This document shows, in pieces, positions 17,974 to 28,085 of a stretch of 64,000 bases of DNA; position 1 is the stretch's first letter, and every line of letters begins with the position of its first letter. This stretch comes from Polynucleobacter sp. MG-27-Goln-C1 (GTDB taxonomy: Bacteria; Pseudomonadota; Gammaproteobacteria; Burkholderiales; Burkholderiaceae). The stretch is from contig NZ_JACVPM010000002.1 in the NCBI RefSeq assembly GCF_018881905.1, positions 682,001 to 746,000 of the forward strand, in the 5' to 3' direction. The notes below the pieces were generated by a model. That model was given only the letters and a program-made list of their open reading frames with translations, did not search any database and was not told where the DNA came from. A program made the translations under genes and the position numbers.

Positions 17974-18819
17974 TTATTTACTAGCTGCAGCTCTCAATGC
18001 ATCTCTCGTTGTGATGGCTACTTTTCTGGCTACTTCAGCAAAATCATTGCCTGAGCTTGCGTATAAGATTGCTCTAGAAGAGTTAATCATCATGCCGGTA
18101 CCTGGTTTATTGGGAATGCCGCCAGCCTCAATAGTGGCATCGATATCGCCGCCTTGGGCGCCGATACCCGGAATAAGCAAAGGCATCTCACCCACAATCG
18201 CACGTACTTTGGCAATTTCTTCAGGGAAGGTTGCGCCAACTACGAGGCTAATTTGACCGGAGCTATTCCATTTCTGTGCGGCCAGCTTGGCAATATGCAG
18301 GTAAAGCGGTTCGCCATTGGGGGTCACATTCAAGAACTGAAGGTCAGAGCCTCCTGGATTTGAGGTGCGGCATAAAACAATCACGCCCTTGCCAGCGTGC
18401 TTTAGGTAGGGCTCGATTGTGTCAAAGCCCATGTAGGGGTTCACGGTCACCGCATCTGCACCGTAGCGCTCAAAGGCTTCTAATGCATAGTGGTCTGCTG
18501 TACTACCGATATCCCCACGCTTGGAGTCCAGGATGACGGGGATATGGGGATATTTATCTTTGAGGTATCGAGTCAGTTTTTCTAGTTGAGCTTCGGCTCT
18601 TTGAGAGGCGAAGTAGGCGAACTGGGGCTTAAAGGAGCAAACAGTATCCGCGGTGGCATCAGCGATCTCGCGGCAGAACTCAAAAATCCCCTCAGGCTTA
18701 CCCTGAAATGCAGTGGGCAAGCGCTTAAGATCTGGATCAAAGCCCACACACAACATACTGCCTTGGGAAGCCCATGCGGACTGGAGTTGTTGGGTAAAGG
18801 TATTTGGACTGGAGTTCAT
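17974..18819 (-). CDS. pyrF: Orotidine 5'-phosphate decarboxylase, type 2
   Basis: The last step of UMP synthesis. At 281 residues it is the longer type 2 form found in Burkholderiales and actinobacteria. Catalytic residues are in [10 protein letters not shown]98, K100 and D103. FDPDLKRLP and PGIGAQGGD are the phosphate-contact segments. It is convergent with mtgA. A TAAAAT hexamer on the minus strand (18833-18838) lies 13 nt before the ATG and could be its -10, giving a very short leader. Confidence 0.96.
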   Translation of the reverse strand: MNSSPNTFTQQLQSAWASQGSMLCVGFDPDLKRLPTAFQGKPEGIFEFCREIADATADTVCSFKPQFAYFASQRAEAQLEKLTRYLKDKYPHIPVILDSKRGDIGSTADHYALEAFERYGADAVTVNPYMGFDTIEPYLKHAGKGVIVLCRTSNPGGSDLQFLNVTPNGEPLYLHIAKLAAQKWNSSGQISLVVGATFPEEIAKVRAIVGEMPLLIPGIGAQGGDIDATIEAGGIPNKPGTGMMINSSRAILYASSGNDFAEVARKVAITTRDALRAAASK

Positions 18820-18893
18820 TGGGATTAAGCTTATTTTAGTGAAACTGTCATGAGCTATAGGATAAACTAGCGACCATTCCTTAGGAGTTCACC

Positions 18894-19865
18894 ATGATCA
18901 ACTTGTTCGTCCTGCAAAATGGCCGCCTCTCTCAAGAGCAAGTGGAAGATCGCAATGAATTGTTGCAATACTCCAACCCTATCTGGATCGACGTTGTTGA
19001 CCCTGAAGAGGAAGAGCTCCTATGGATTAAAGAGGCTTTTGGCGTTCTTTTGCCTGAATTAGATGATTTGGGTGACTTAGAAGCTTCTGCGCGTTATTTC
19101 GAGGCAGATGACGGCCACCTCCATATTCGTACCGATTTCCTATTGGATGAAGAAGAAACTTCTCGTAACGTGCGAGTCGCTTTCGTGATGACCAAGCAAG
19201 TTTTGTTCTCTATTCATGATGAAGATTTACCGGTTTTCCGCTTGGTGCGTTTGCGCGCCCGTTTGCGCCCAGGTTCAGTGAGTAATGCAAAAGACGTTTT
19301 GCTGGACTTGTATTCCACCGATGCTGAGTATTCCGCCGATGCTTTGGAAGAGGTTTATGAAAACCTTGAGCAAGCAGGTAAGCGCGTACTGCAAGATGAC
19401 ATCACTGATAACGATGCAGAAGAAGTGCTCGAAACAATTGCTAAGGAAGAAGATACGAACGGACGCATTCGTCGCAATGTAATGGATACCCGTCGTGCTT
19501 TGTCATTCTTAATGCGTAGCAAATTATTGTCCGACGAGCAGCAAGAAGAAGCGCGTCAGATTTTGAGAGACATTGATTCACTGGAAAACCATACCGCGTT
19601 CTTGTTCGATAAGATTAACTTCTTGATGGATGCGACAGTCGGTTTTATTAATTTGAACCAAAGTAAGATCATCAAGATCTTCTCGGTGGTATCAGTTGCC
19701 TTAATGCCACCTACTTTATTAGCTAGTGTGTGGGGCATGAACTTCCGCTACATGCCTGAGCTAGAACAGACTTGGGGTTATCCAGTTGCCATTATTTCTA
19801 TGGTGATTTCAGCGATGATTCCATTGGGCTACTTCCGCCACAAGGGTTGGTTAAGCTCACGCTAA
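18894..19865 (+). CDS. corA: CorA-type magnesium/cobalt transporter
   Basis: 323 residues. A large acidic cytoplasmic domain (1-255, with a long helical stretch from about 145 to 260) is followed by two C-terminal membrane helices (about 263-280 and 297-314). The ion-selectivity signature GMN stands at 281-283. The protein forms a pentameric Mg2+ channel in the inner membrane. A good TTAGGAG ribosome site precedes the ATG, so this gene, unlike several neighbours, has a conventional leader. It is divergent from pyrF. Confidence 0.95.
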   Translation: MINLFVLQNGRLSQEQVEDRNELLQYSNPIWIDVVDPEEEELLWIKEAFGVLLPELDDLGDLEASARYFEADDGHLHIRTDFLLDEEETSRNVRVAFVMTKQVLFSIHDEDLPVFRLVRLRARLRPGSVSNAKDVLLDLYSTDAEYSADALEEVYENLEQAGKRVLQDDITDNDAEEVLETIAKEEDTNGRIRRNVMDTRRALSFLMRSKLLSDEQQEEARQILRDIDSLENHTAFLFDKINFLMDATVGFINLNQSKIIKIFSVVSVALMPPTLLASVWGMNFRYMPELEQTWGYPVAIISMVISAMIPLGYFRHKGWLSSR

Positions 19866-19883
19866 TTCTGTAGCGCTACCTTG

Positions 19884-20408
19884 TTAGGCGTTTTTGGGTT
19901 TGATCAATTCCAGAAATTGAGAGAGCGCAAAGTCGCGGGCTTGTTCCCGCACGATTTGACGATCACCGTTGAAATGCCTGGTCAGTGTGGCGGTATTGAT
20001 TACATCATTTCCAATGCTCTCTTTAATTGCCCAGCCAAAGCAGACAGTGCCAACTGGTTTTTCAGGTGAGCCACCTGTTGGGCCAGCGATGCCAGTGATG
20101 GAGATGGCGGCATTGACGTTTGCATTGCGTAGTGCCCCCTCAGCCATCGCTTTAGCAACTGGCTCACTTACTGCGCCAAAAGATTCAATTGTTTCTGCTG
20201 GAACATCTAAGCATTCGGATTTTGCGGCATTGCTATAGGTGATGTAGCCTCGCTCAAGCCAATCGCTTGAGCCTGCTAAATCCGTCAGGGTTGCGCAGAC
20301 AAGGCCGCCGGTACAGGATTCAGCTAAGGCAATTTTCCAACCTCGACCCATGAGAAGTAGGGCAACAGCTCTCGCTAGTTCATGCTGAGGATCGTTATTA
20401 TTTTTCAT
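19884..20408 (-). CDS. pncC: Nicotinamide-nucleotide amidohydrolase PncC (CinA C-terminal family)
   Basis: 174 residues from the ATG at 20408, whose ATGA overlaps the pgpA stop; the open frame extends upstream only as antisense readthrough of pgpA. The domain is the stand-alone CinA C-terminus: AESCTGGLV (29-37, with the nucleophile S31), GYITYSN and the SITGIAGPTGGSPEKPVGTV loop. It deamidates NMN to NaMN in NAD recycling. It is the last gene of thiL-pgpA-pncC, joined by two ATGA overlaps. Confidence 0.93.
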   Translation of the reverse strand: MKNNNDPQHELARAVALLLMGRGWKIALAESCTGGLVCATLTDLAGSSDWLERGYITYSNAAKSECLDVPAETIESFGAVSEPVAKAMAEGALRNANVNAAISITGIAGPTGGSPEKPVGTVCFGWAIKESIGNDVINTATLTRHFNGDRQIVREQARDFALSQFLELIKPKNA

Positions 20409-20986
20409 GAGATATAGCTCAATCCAATAAGTAAAAGCGTCATGGTGAGTAGGGTGAAAAATGCTGCAGCTAAATCGTCGGCAATAATTCCGAAGCCGCG
20501 CCAAAGTATTAAACCAAAATTGGATGGAGAGGAATTATCGCCACCTTCTAAATGTTTAAAGTGTCGATCAATCATTCCAATCGGACCTGGCTTGACCGCA
20601 TCAAAAAATCGGAAGAGTGCAAAAGCCAAAATTTGTATCCATAGGCTTGCTGGCATGATGAAAATCAATACGAGCCAGAATGCAACTATTTCATCCCACA
20701 CAATGCCACCAAAATCTTTTTTTCCTAACTCCTCACTGACTTGTCCGCAGATCCAACAGCCCAGCAATATTCCAATTCCGATGACCCATAACCAAGCTTC
20801 AGTAGATAGAAAATATTCGCCTATCAAGAATGCAGCCCAGGCCCAGAGAGTTCCGACGGTACCAGGTGCAAATGGCGCCAAACCACTACCCATACCGAAC
20901 GCCAGGGCGCGGCTGGGTTTGCTAAATACCCACTTGAGATTTGGAGTCAACATGGAGGAGTCTGGTGAATTGGTTTGTGTATTCAT
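20405..20986 (-). CDS. pgpA: Phosphatidylglycerophosphatase A
   Basis: 193 residues. It dephosphorylates phosphatidylglycerol phosphate at the inner membrane. FGMGSGLAPFAPGTVGT and WDEIVAFWLVL are the conserved PgpA signatures, the latter carrying acidic residues of the active site. Several hydrophobic helices follow, including one at the C-terminus. A 35-residue polar start precedes the family domain. It overlaps both thiL (upstream) and pncC (downstream) by ATGA, indicating translational coupling. Confidence 0.94.
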   Translation of the reverse strand: MNTQTNSPDSSMLTPNLKWVFSKPSRALAFGMGSGLAPFAPGTVGTLWAWAAFLIGEYFLSTEAWLWVIGIGILLGCWICGQVSEELGKKDFGGIVWDEIVAFWLVLIFIMPASLWIQILAFALFRFFDAVKPGPIGMIDRHFKHLEGGDNSSPSNFGLILWRGFGIIADDLAAAFFTLLTMTLLLIGLSYIS

Positions 20987-22005
20987 GCGAAGTGATCAAA
21001 AGATTTCAGCAGCAAACCTGCTTGCTGAGAATTTAATTCTTTCCCATCGCTATCGATGATGCATATCTCAGGTGCTGAGTGTTGCATGGATTTGATGCTA
21101 CCAATTTGAGTGAGTGGAAGATTTAGGTCTGCACTTATTTTGGTAATGACATCCCGTTTGCTACTGGGGACAGTAAAGCACAGCTCGTAATCATCTCCAC
21201 CACTCGCAGTGTACTGATTCTGGATGGTTTGTGATTGTTTGAGTAGCGTGTTGGATTTTGGAATTCGGTCTAAAAAGATTTCTGCATCTTTGTTTGATTG
21301 TTTGAGGATGTGTCTCAGATCGCCCAAGAGGCCATCAGAAATATCTAAAGCGGAATTAGCTACATTTCTTAAGGCAATACCTAAATTCAATCTGGGGGTG
21401 GGTTGGTGCATGCGTGCCTCAACAAGCGCTAAATCATCTTTTGATAATTCAATTTCATGACGCAGTGCAGCAAGAGTAAGTCTTGCATCACCAACGGTTC
21501 CTGAAACCCAAATGTCGTCACCTTCCGATGCCCCCGATCTTCGAATGGCTTTGTCTCTTGGAATGCTGCCAAAGGCGGTGACGCAAATATTGAGTGGGCC
21601 AGCAGTGGTGTCGCCACCAATCAGTGGGCAGTCATATTCATTGGCAATGGCAAATAAACCTCTACTAAAGGCCTCCAGCCAGCTTGGATTTGGGTCTGGC
21701 AATGCCAGTGCCAAAGTAAAGCCCAAAGGCTTGGCACCCATGGCTGCCAGGTCTGAGAGGTTGACTGCTAGGGCTTTCCAGCCCAGCCACTCTGGATTAG
21801 CATCTGGGAAAAAGTGTCGCCCGGAGACCAGCATATCGCTGGTGATCGCAATTTCTTCAGTGGGGTCGATTTTGAGTAGAGCGCAGTCATCACCAATCCC
21901 CAGCTTCACCTGGCCAGGATTGTTTGCAAGCATGAGCTCTGACTGCGTTTTGAAGAAACGCTGAATCAAGTCAAATTCGCCGAGTGGGGATGTTTGAGAT
22001 TGCAT
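20983..22005 (-). CDS. thiL: Thiamine-monophosphate kinase
   Basis: Phosphorylates TMP to the cofactor TPP, which is used by transketolase encoded nearby. I chose the ATG at 22005 (340 residues): it begins with the family-typical GEFDLIQRFF, and a TAAAAT hexamer sits 5 nt upstream. The open frame continues to 22125, but that part overlaps the maeB leader and looks non-coding. Motifs: IGDDCALL, DMLVSGRHF, NLSDLAAMGAKPL, GDTTAGP and the late ASGGDDYELCF. First gene of thiL-pgpA-pncC. Confidence 0.95.
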   Translation of the reverse strand: MQSQTSPLGEFDLIQRFFKTQSELMLANNPGQVKLGIGDDCALLKIDPTEEIAITSDMLVSGRHFFPDANPEWLGWKALAVNLSDLAAMGAKPLGFTLALALPDPNPSWLEAFSRGLFAIANEYDCPLIGGDTTAGPLNICVTAFGSIPRDKAIRRSGASEGDDIWVSGTVGDARLTLAALRHEIELSKDDLALVEARMHQPTPRLNLGIALRNVANSALDISDGLLGDLRHILKQSNKDAEIFLDRIPKSNTLLKQSQTIQNQYTASGGDDYELCFTVPSSKRDVITKISADLNLPLTQIGSIKSMQHSAPEICIIDSDGKELNSQQAGLLLKSFDHFA

Positions 22006-22010
22006 GCCCC

Positions 22011-22016
22011 ATTTTA
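22011..22016 (-). promoter_or_regulatory. -10-like TAAAAT directly before thiL
   Basis: On the minus strand TAAAAT is followed by GGGGC and the thiL ATG, only 5 nt away. Transcription from it would give a leaderless message. Confidence 0.4.
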
Positions 22017-22077
22017 TGGCTCTTGGGAGTCTTCCATCCGAGAGGAATAGAATTAGAAGCTTGAACACGCCTGATTG

Positions 22078-24417
22078 ATGAGTGAACTGATGAGTAAACC
22101 AAGTAATAGCAGCAAAGAACAGCAAATAGCGGATTTAAGAGCGGCTGCTCTCCACTATCACGAGTTTCCTACCCCGGGAAAGATTGAGATTGCCCCCACA
22201 AAGCAACTAACGAATCAGCGAGACTTGGCGCTTGCGTATACGCCCGGTGTGGCTGCTCCTTGCGAAGAGATTGTTAAGGATCCTGCAAATGCCTTCAAGT
22301 ACACGGCGCGCGGTAATTTAGTTGGTGTCATTACTAACGGCACTGCAGTCTTAGGTTTGGGAAATATTGGACCATTGGCAAGTAAGCCAGTGATGGAGGG
22401 TAAAGCAGTTCTCTTCAAGAAATTTGCTGGCATTGATGTTTTCGATATCGAAGTGAATGAAAACGATCCAGATAAATTAGTTGAAATCATTGCAGCACTT
22501 GAGCCTACTTTCGGTGGCATCAATTTAGAAGACATCAAAGCGCCAGATTGTTTTGTGGTTGAGCGTAAGTTACAAGCTCGCATGAAGATCCCCGTCTTTC
22601 ATGATGATCAACATGGAACTGCGATCGTAGTTGCTGCTGCAATTCTCAATGGTTTAAAAGTGGTTGGTAAAGATGTCGGCAATGTGAAGTTAGTTACCTC
22701 GGGTGCTGGCGCTGCTGCTTTAGCTTGTTTAGATTTATTGGTTGACCTTGGTATCCCGCGTAAGAATATTTGGGTTACTGACTTGGCTGGCGTTGCTTAT
22801 AAAGGTCGTAAAGAATTAATGGATCCTGAGAAGGAGCCATTCTGCCAAGAGACAGAACTACGCACACTAGATCAAGCAATTGAAGGCGCCGATATTTTCT
22901 TAGGTCTTTCTGCTGGTGGTGTGTTGAAGCAAGACATGGTTAAGAAGATGGCGCCTAAGCCATTGGTCTTTGCCTTGGCAAATCCAACACCAGAGATTCT
23001 TCCTGAAGAAGTAAAAGAAGTTCGTCCTGATGCAGTCATGGCAACTGGCCGTACTGATTATCCAAATCAAGTGAATAACGTATTGTGCTTTCCGTTCATC
23101 TTCCGCGGTGCATTAGACGTTGGTGCAACCACCATTACTCGCGGCATGGAAGTCGCCGCAGTGAGGGCTGTAGCGGAGTTGGCGCAAGCTGAGCAGAGCG
23201 AAGTAGTGACCTCTGTGTATGGCATTGAGAACTTATCTTTTGGTCCTGAGTATTTAATTCCGAAACCATTTGACCCACGCCTGATTACTGTCATCGCACC
23301 CGCGGTTGCTAAGGCGGCAATGGATGATGGTGTTGCTCAACGTCCGATTAAAGACTTTGATGCATACCGCAATCAGTTGCAACAATTTGTGTACCACTCC
23401 GGTACTTTGATGAAGCCACTATTTAGCATTGCTAAACGTGTGCCTGCCGCACAAAAACGTATCGTGTTTGCCGAAGGTGAAGATGAACGAGTATTACGTG
23501 CCGCACAAATCATCATTGATGAGCATTTAGCTACCCCGATTTTGATTGGTCGTCCAGCAGTGATCGAGCATCGCATCGAGAAGTTTGGTTTGCGCATTAA
23601 ATCAGGCGAAGACTTTGAGATTGTGAATCCCGAGAACGATCCACGCTATCGTGATTTCTGGCAAACCTATTTAGCCTTGACTGAGCGTAAGGGCGTTACC
23701 GAATCTTTTGCCAAGCTAGAGATGCGTCGTCGTAATAGCTTGATCGGTTCGATCATGATCAGCAAAGGTATGGCTGATGGCATGATTTGTGGAACGGTTG
23801 GTAATTCAGCTACGCATTTGAAGTATGTAGATGAGGTAGTTGGTCACGAGCCTGGTGCGAATGTTTATGGCGCGATGTCGGGCTTGATCTTGCCCGGCCG
23901 CCAAGTATTCTTGGTGGATACCCATGTGAATATCGATCCTACTGCTGAACAGTTGGCTGAGTTGACCTTGATGGCTGCGAGCGAAATGCGTAAGTTGGGT
24001 CTTGTACCGAAAGTGGCATTACTTTCACATTCCAACTTTGGCTCAAGTAATGCGCCATCCGCAATCAAAATGCGTGAAGTGTTGGCTTTGATTCAAAAAG
24101 CAGATCCAGCACTTGAGGTGGATGGTGAAATGCATGGCGATAGCGCTTTGGATGAAAGTATTCGTGCCAGTGCAGTTACTTCATCTTCTTTAAAGGGTGA
24201 TGCGAACTTGCTCGTGCTGCCTAATATTGATGCCGCTAACATTTCTTACAACCTGTTAAAGACTGCTGCTGGCAATGGTATTGCCATTGGACCGTTGCTC
24301 TTAGGCGCTGCTGAGCCAATTCATATTCTCACGCCATCGGCTACTGTGCGTCGTATTGTGAATGTGACCACTTTAGCGGTAGTTGAGGCAGCTAGTAATG
24401 CCAGGGGCGTAGCTTAA
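22078..24417 (+). CDS. maeB: NADP-dependent malic enzyme with phosphotransacetylase-like C-terminal domain
   Basis: Oxidatively decarboxylates malate to pyruvate, making NADPH. 779 residues from the ATG at 22078; ATG 22090 is an alternative, and neither has a clear ribosome site. The malic-enzyme part (1 to about 430) has the [11 protein letters not shown] block, the metal-binding NLEDI (149-153), FHDDQHGTA and the nucleotide loop TSGAGAAA (207-214). Residues of about 440-770 resemble phosphate acetyltransferase ([27 protein letters not shown]). In MaeB this domain is catalytically silent but mediates acetyl-CoA feedback control. The length is normal for this family. Confidence 0.95.
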   Translation: MSELMSKPSNSSKEQQIADLRAAALHYHEFPTPGKIEIAPTKQLTNQRDLALAYTPGVAAPCEEIVKDPANAFKYTARGNLVGVITNGTAVLGLGNIGPLASKPVMEGKAVLFKKFAGIDVFDIEVNENDPDKLVEIIAALEPTFGGINLEDIKAPDCFVVERKLQARMKIPVFHDDQHGTAIVVAAAILNGLKVVGKDVGNVKLVTSGAGAAALACLDLLVDLGIPRKNIWVTDLAGVAYKGRKELMDPEKEPFCQETELRTLDQAIEGADIFLGLSAGGVLKQDMVKKMAPKPLVFALANPTPEILPEEVKEVRPDAVMATGRTDYPNQVNNVLCFPFIFRGALDVGATTITRGMEVAAVRAVAELAQAEQSEVVTSVYGIENLSFGPEYLIPKPFDPRLITVIAPAVAKAAMDDGVAQRPIKDFDAYRNQLQQFVYHSGTLMKPLFSIAKRVPAAQKRIVFAEGEDERVLRAAQIIIDEHLATPILIGRPAVIEHRIEKFGLRIKSGEDFEIVNPENDPRYRDFWQTYLALTERKGVTESFAKLEMRRRNSLIGSIMISKGMADGMICGTVGNSATHLKYVDEVVGHEPGANVYGAMSGLILPGRQVFLVDTHVNIDPTAEQLAELTLMAASEMRKLGLVPKVALLSHSNFGSSNAPSAIKMREVLALIQKADPALEVDGEMHGDSALDESIRASAVTSSSLKGDANLLVLPNIDAANISYNLLKTAAGNGIAIGPLLLGAAEPIHILTPSATVRRIVNVTTLAVVEAASNARGVA

Positions 24418-24434
24418 TCCTTTAAGTAGGGCTT

Positions 24435-24470
24435 TTATTTATGTTAGTTAGCAATAACTAACATAAATAA
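24435..24470. repeat. Perfect 16-bp inverted repeat with GCAA tetraloop
   Basis: Arms 24435-24450 and 24455-24470 are exact complements, separated by GCAA, which in RNA would be a GNRA tetraloop. The stem is AT-rich with only two G-C or C-G pairs and has no following T run. It lies 18 bases after the maeB stop. It may be a 3'-end stabiliser or weak terminator, or a protein-binding palindrome. Confidence 0.7.
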
Positions 24471-24473
24471 TTA

Positions 24474-24498
24474 TTATATAAATCAATGGTTTATATAA
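24474..24498. repeat. 9-bp inverted repeat in front of the barstar-like gene
   Basis: TTATATAAA (24474-24482) and TTTATATAA (24490-24498) form perfect arms around TCAATGG. The right arm merges into TATATAAAA, a possible -10 for the gene starting at 24556. The position is operator-like, but no regulator can be named. Confidence 0.45.
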
Positions 24499-24555
24499 AA
24501 TGCACTGTAATTGGGCTTGATTTGATGGCGTGTTAAGGGTAACCTAGCACCCATC

Positions 24556-25176
24556 ATGAATAATCGCTCTGAAAACGGCACTACAGTAGGCTTCGACGAA
24601 CACAGTCGAGCTGAAAGTTGGGATAGCAACGATCGACTTGAAACCGAGTCATCCGCTGCCAACATCTATGCTGAGGGTGGTTTATCTCGTTTACAAACCT
24701 ATGCAGCAAATCAAGTTTCGGGGAAAAAAGTGACAGCTTCTTGGCGTGCCGCTTTGGCCGTTCGCGATGCCGGACCGCCGGCAATGTTGCGCAGTGTGCG
24801 CCCTAATATCGTGCAATCTATTCGCGCTTTCCGCACTCCTGACCTTCAGGAAGCCGCTACAGAGCTTGGCCAACATTTCATTTACGCCAACTGTGCAAAT
24901 GCGATGACTAAAGGTGAAGTTTTGGAAGCGATTGCGATTGCCTACACATTTACGAAGCAACAAGCGAAGAATTTCGATCCCTTGTTGGATGCTTTGACGA
25001 CTACTGTTGATAAATCTGGCCCACAGCCAGGTTTCGTAGTGGTGCTCGAAGGCTTGCCTTGTACTCAGAAGTTTGACAAAGAAGCTCGCGAGACCCTATT
25101 AGATGTGTTCCGTGATGCTGTGGACTTCTGGTCTGAGCGCCGCACACCGTATCGCGTGTTCTACTCCTTCGCCTAA
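24556..25176 (+). CDS. Barstar-family protein with N-terminal extension
   Basis: A 206-residue protein. The C-terminal 90 residues (about 118-206) follow the barstar pattern: a helix MTKGEVLEAIAIAYTF, an acidic FDPLLDALTT helix, a buried strand VVVLEGLPC, a helix LLDVFRDAVDFW and the terminal strand YRVFYSFA. Barstar itself inhibits the secreted ribonuclease barnase, but no barnase-like gene is adjacent. The N-terminal 115 residues have no recognised domain and include Gly/Ser-rich polar sequence and the MLRSVRPNIVQSIRAF segment. It is a chromosomal stand-alone member whose true partner is unknown. Palindromic DNA precedes it. Confidence 0.75.
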   Translation: MNNRSENGTTVGFDEHSRAESWDSNDRLETESSAANIYAEGGLSRLQTYAANQVSGKKVTASWRAALAVRDAGPPAMLRSVRPNIVQSIRAFRTPDLQEAATELGQHFIYANCANAMTKGEVLEAIAIAYTFTKQQAKNFDPLLDALTTTVDKSGPQPGFVVVLEGLPCTQKFDKEARETLLDVFRDAVDFWSERRTPYRVFYSFA

Positions 25177-25220
25177 TCACTCGTTATAAGTAACGAAGCG
25201 GTAAGGTAGTAAATCAGCAT

Positions 25221-25245
25221 AAATCGCCTCTATTTGAGGCGATTT
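25221..25245. terminator. Bidirectional terminator between the barstar-like gene and rsmE
   Basis: A perfect 10-bp stem AAATCGCCTC (25221-25230) / GAGGCGATTT (25236-25245) with loop TATTT ends in T on both strands. It contains the rsmE stop codon, so convergent transcripts from both sides would end here. Confidence 0.75.
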
Positions 25246-25991
25246 TGTATTTCTGGATCCCAAATGCTGTGAACCGCGGTGATTGCCACAATTCCAGCAG
25301 TCTCAGTTCGCAATACCCGGTCACCTAGAGAAACAATCTGATACCCAGCGGCTTGAGCTTGAGCCTCTTCTTCTGGCGAATGCCCGCCCTCAGGTCCAAT
25401 CATCAAAATAATATCCTGCGGCGGACTTTCAATTAATACTGAATACAGGCTTTTATCGCTATCAGGGCTTAAAAGTAGTTTAAGTTTGGCTTTTTGTGGC
25501 TTCTGTAGATAACTTTCAAAACCTTGCACAGGTTCTACGGTGGCTAAGACCGTGCGATCACATTGCTCACAGGCCGCCTGAACAATGCCCTCCCAGTGAA
25601 GAAGGCGTTTTTGAGCGCGTTCGGCATCGCTAGAGCGCGTCAATTTAATCACTGAGCGCTCACACTGCAGTGGTGCAATGACTTGAGCACCGGTCTCTAT
25701 AGCCTTCTCTACGACCCAATCCATCTTGTCCCCACCAGCCAAGCCTTGTGCCAAGGTAATGGCATAAGGACTCTCGCGATGGGTGTCTAGACGAATATCA
25801 CTTAACTCCGCTTCCCCGGATTTATTGCTCAGGGAAAGGAGTTTGGCTTTGGCAACTTGCCCTTTGCCATCAAAGATGGGGAAGAATTCACCCACTTGGA
25901 TGCGGCGGACGCGCAAGTGATGTGCAAGCTCGGGGGTGAGGGTATTTGGCTTTTGGGTTTCCCATGGCCCGGGAAGATAAAATTGAGGCAT
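25230..25991 (-). CDS. rsmE: 16S rRNA (uracil1498-N3)-methyltransferase
   Basis: A 253-residue SPOUT-family methyltransferase that modifies U1498 of 16S rRNA. The N-terminal PUA-like domain has HHLRVRRIQVGE. The trefoil knot near the C-terminus carries MIGPEGGHSPEEE and LGDRVLRTETAGIVAI, the SAM-binding motifs. It is divergent from tkt with 43 nt between starts. On the minus strand TATATT sits 6 nt before its ATG. Confidence 0.95.
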   Translation of the reverse strand: MPQFYLPGPWETQKPNTLTPELAHHLRVRRIQVGEFFPIFDGKGQVAKAKLLSLSNKSGEAELSDIRLDTHRESPYAITLAQGLAGGDKMDWVVEKAIETGAQVIAPLQCERSVIKLTRSSDAERAQKRLLHWEGIVQAACEQCDRTVLATVEPVQGFESYLQKPQKAKLKLLLSPDSDKSLYSVLIESPPQDIILMIGPEGGHSPEEEAQAQAAGYQIVSLGDRVLRTETAGIVAITAVHSIWDPEIQNRLK

Positions 25992-25997
25992 TACTGA

Positions 25998-26003
25998 AAT
26001 ATA
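25998..26003 (-). promoter_or_regulatory. -10-like TATATT directly before rsmE
   Basis: TATATT on the minus strand lies 6 nt from the rsmE ATG, with no room for a ribosome site downstream of its expected transcription start. Confidence 0.35.
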
Positions 26004-26034
26004 GCTAATTAATTTCCTAGAGACCTAATTTACG

Positions 26035-28029
26035 ATGTCAAACCTTCAAATTCGTATGGCAAATGCCATTCGTGCTTTATCCATGGATGCAGTTCAACAA
26101 GCCAATTCCGGTCACCCTGGAATGCCAATGGGTATGGCTGACATTGCAGTTGGTCTTTGGAATGAGCATTTGCAACATAACCCAACAGATCCGCATTGGA
26201 TGAATCGCGATCGGTTTGTTTTATCAAATGGTCACGGCTCGATGTTGTTGTATTCCTTATTGCATCTCACGGGTTACGACTTACCGATGAGTGAGTTGAA
26301 AAACTTCCGTCAGTTACATAGCAAAACTGCAGGACATCCTGAATACGGAATTACTCCTGGCGTAGAAACAACTACTGGCCCATTAGGCCAGGGGATTTCA
26401 AACGCAGTGGGTATGGCGCTTGCTGAAAAATTATTAGCGCAAGAATTTAATCGCCCAGGTCACGATATTGTTGATCACTACACCTATGTATTTTTGGGTG
26501 ATGGTTGTTTGATGGAGGGTATCAGTCATGAAGTGTGTTCATTGGCTGGCACACTCAAGCTGAATAAGCTGATTGCGTTGTGGGATGACAATGGCATCTC
26601 GATTGATGGCAAGGTGGTTTCTTGGTTTAACGAAGATACGCCAAAGCGTTTTGAGGCTTATGGTTGGAATGTTCTGCGCGATGTGGATGGTCATGATGCA
26701 GAAGCTGTATCTAGTGCAATTGCTAAGGCGAAGAAGAGTGATAAGCCAACTTTGATCTGTTGCAAAACAGCGATTGGTCAAGGCTCACCGAATATGGCTG
26801 GCAGCGATAAGGTGCATGGCTCTCCATTGGGTGCAGCAGAAATTGCAGCTACTCGCGTTGCGTTGAACTGGCCATATGCCCCGTTTGAAATTCCAAAAGA
26901 CATGTACGATGCTTGGGATTTCAAGAAACGCGGTCAAGCTGCTGAGCATGAGTGGAACAAAGATTTCCAGAGCTACAAAAATAAATATCCAGAGTTAGCT
27001 TCTGAATTACAGCGCCGCATGCAAGGCGACTTATCTAAAGACTTCTCCAAAACTTTAGATGCATATTTGAAAACTTGCGAAACCAAAGCAGAAACCATTG
27101 CTACTCGTAAGGCGAGTCAAAATGCCATCGAGGCATTAGCTCCTGCATTGCCAGAGTTCATGGGCGGCTCTGCTGACTTAACGGGTTCTAATTTAACCAA
27201 TTGGTCTTCATGTAAAGCTGTACGTGGTGACCAATGGGGTAATCACATTAATTACGGTGTGCGCGAATTTGGTATGAGCGCCATCATGAACGGCATCGCT
27301 TTGCATGGTGGCTATATTCCATTTGGCGGAACGTTCTTAACTTTCTCTGATTACAGCCGCAACGCATTGCGTATGGCTGCACTGATGAAGTTACGTAGTA
27401 TCTTTGTCTTTACACATGACTCCATTGGCTTAGGTGAAGACGGCCCAACTCACCAGTCTGTCGAACATGTAGCGAGCTTGCGCCTCATTCCGAATTTGAT
27501 GGTTTGGCGTCCATGCGACACCACTGAGAGTGCAGTTGCATGGGGTGCTGCGATTGAGCGTAAGCATGGCCCAAGCGCTTTGATCTTCAGTCGTCAAAAC
27601 TGCCCATTTGTGTCGCGCAATAGTCAACAAGTAAAAGATATTGCACGCGGTGGATATGTTTTGCGTGATCCAAAGAAATCCAAAATTGATGCAGTGATTA
27701 TTGCTACAGGATCTGAGATTGCTTTAGCACTTCAAACTGCGGAGCGTTTAGAGGGTGAAGGTTTTGGAATTCGTGTGGTCTCGATTCCATCAACTACCGT
27801 GTTCGATCAACAAGATGCTGCGTATAAATCAAAAGTCTTGCCGGCAGACATTCCGCGCATTGCTGTTGAAGCAGGTGTGAGTGATTTCTGGTGGAAGTAT
27901 GGTTGTGCAGCAGTGCATGGCGTTGATACCTTTGGTGAATCAGCTCCAGCACCAGTGCTCTATGAATATTTTGGTTTAACAGTCGATCAGATTGCTAAAA
28001 CTGTGAAGCAATGCATCGCAAAGAAATAG
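26035..28029 (+). CDS. tkt: Transketolase
   Basis: A thiamine-diphosphate enzyme of the pentose phosphate or Calvin-type sugar exchanges. The 664-residue length is normal. Visible motifs: [10 protein letters not shown] near the N-terminus, the TPP/Mg motif [12 protein letters not shown] near residue 155, DLTGSNLT and the pyrimidine-domain [16 protein letters not shown] with the transketolase active-site histidines. The final domain has [12 protein letters not shown]. It is followed by gap with 56 nt between, so this is a central-carbon operon. Confidence 0.97.
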   Translation: MSNLQIRMANAIRALSMDAVQQANSGHPGMPMGMADIAVGLWNEHLQHNPTDPHWMNRDRFVLSNGHGSMLLYSLLHLTGYDLPMSELKNFRQLHSKTAGHPEYGITPGVETTTGPLGQGISNAVGMALAEKLLAQEFNRPGHDIVDHYTYVFLGDGCLMEGISHEVCSLAGTLKLNKLIALWDDNGISIDGKVVSWFNEDTPKRFEAYGWNVLRDVDGHDAEAVSSAIAKAKKSDKPTLICCKTAIGQGSPNMAGSDKVHGSPLGAAEIAATRVALNWPYAPFEIPKDMYDAWDFKKRGQAAEHEWNKDFQSYKNKYPELASELQRRMQGDLSKDFSKTLDAYLKTCETKAETIATRKASQNAIEALAPALPEFMGGSADLTGSNLTNWSSCKAVRGDQWGNHINYGVREFGMSAIMNGIALHGGYIPFGGTFLTFSDYSRNALRMAALMKLRSIFVFTHDSIGLGEDGPTHQSVEHVASLRLIPNLMVWRPCDTTESAVAWGAAIERKHGPSALIFSRQNCPFVSRNSQQVKDIARGGYVLRDPKKSKIDAVIIATGSEIALALQTAERLEGEGFGIRVVSIPSTTVFDQQDAAYKSKVLPADIPRIAVEAGVSDFWWKYGCAAVHGVDTFGESAPAPVLYEYFGLTVDQIAKTVKQCIAKK

Positions 28030-28085
28030 AACAGACAAGAAGCAAAGTATTTATTAAAGAATTCAAAATTAGTAAGGGGAATGGA

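Noticed and set aside
20409..20504. Longer start of pncC
   Set aside because: The extra codons are antisense to nothing useful and lie inside pgpA; the ATGA overlap at 20405-20408 is the natural start.
24556..25991. Toxin-antitoxin pair formed by the barstar-like gene and its neighbour
   Set aside because: The neighbour is rsmE, a convergent rRNA methyltransferase; no RNase toxin gene is nearby.
28011..28085. 25-residue N-terminal extension of gap
   Set aside because: It overlaps the tkt end, and the conserved N-terminus and ribosome site place the start at 28086.
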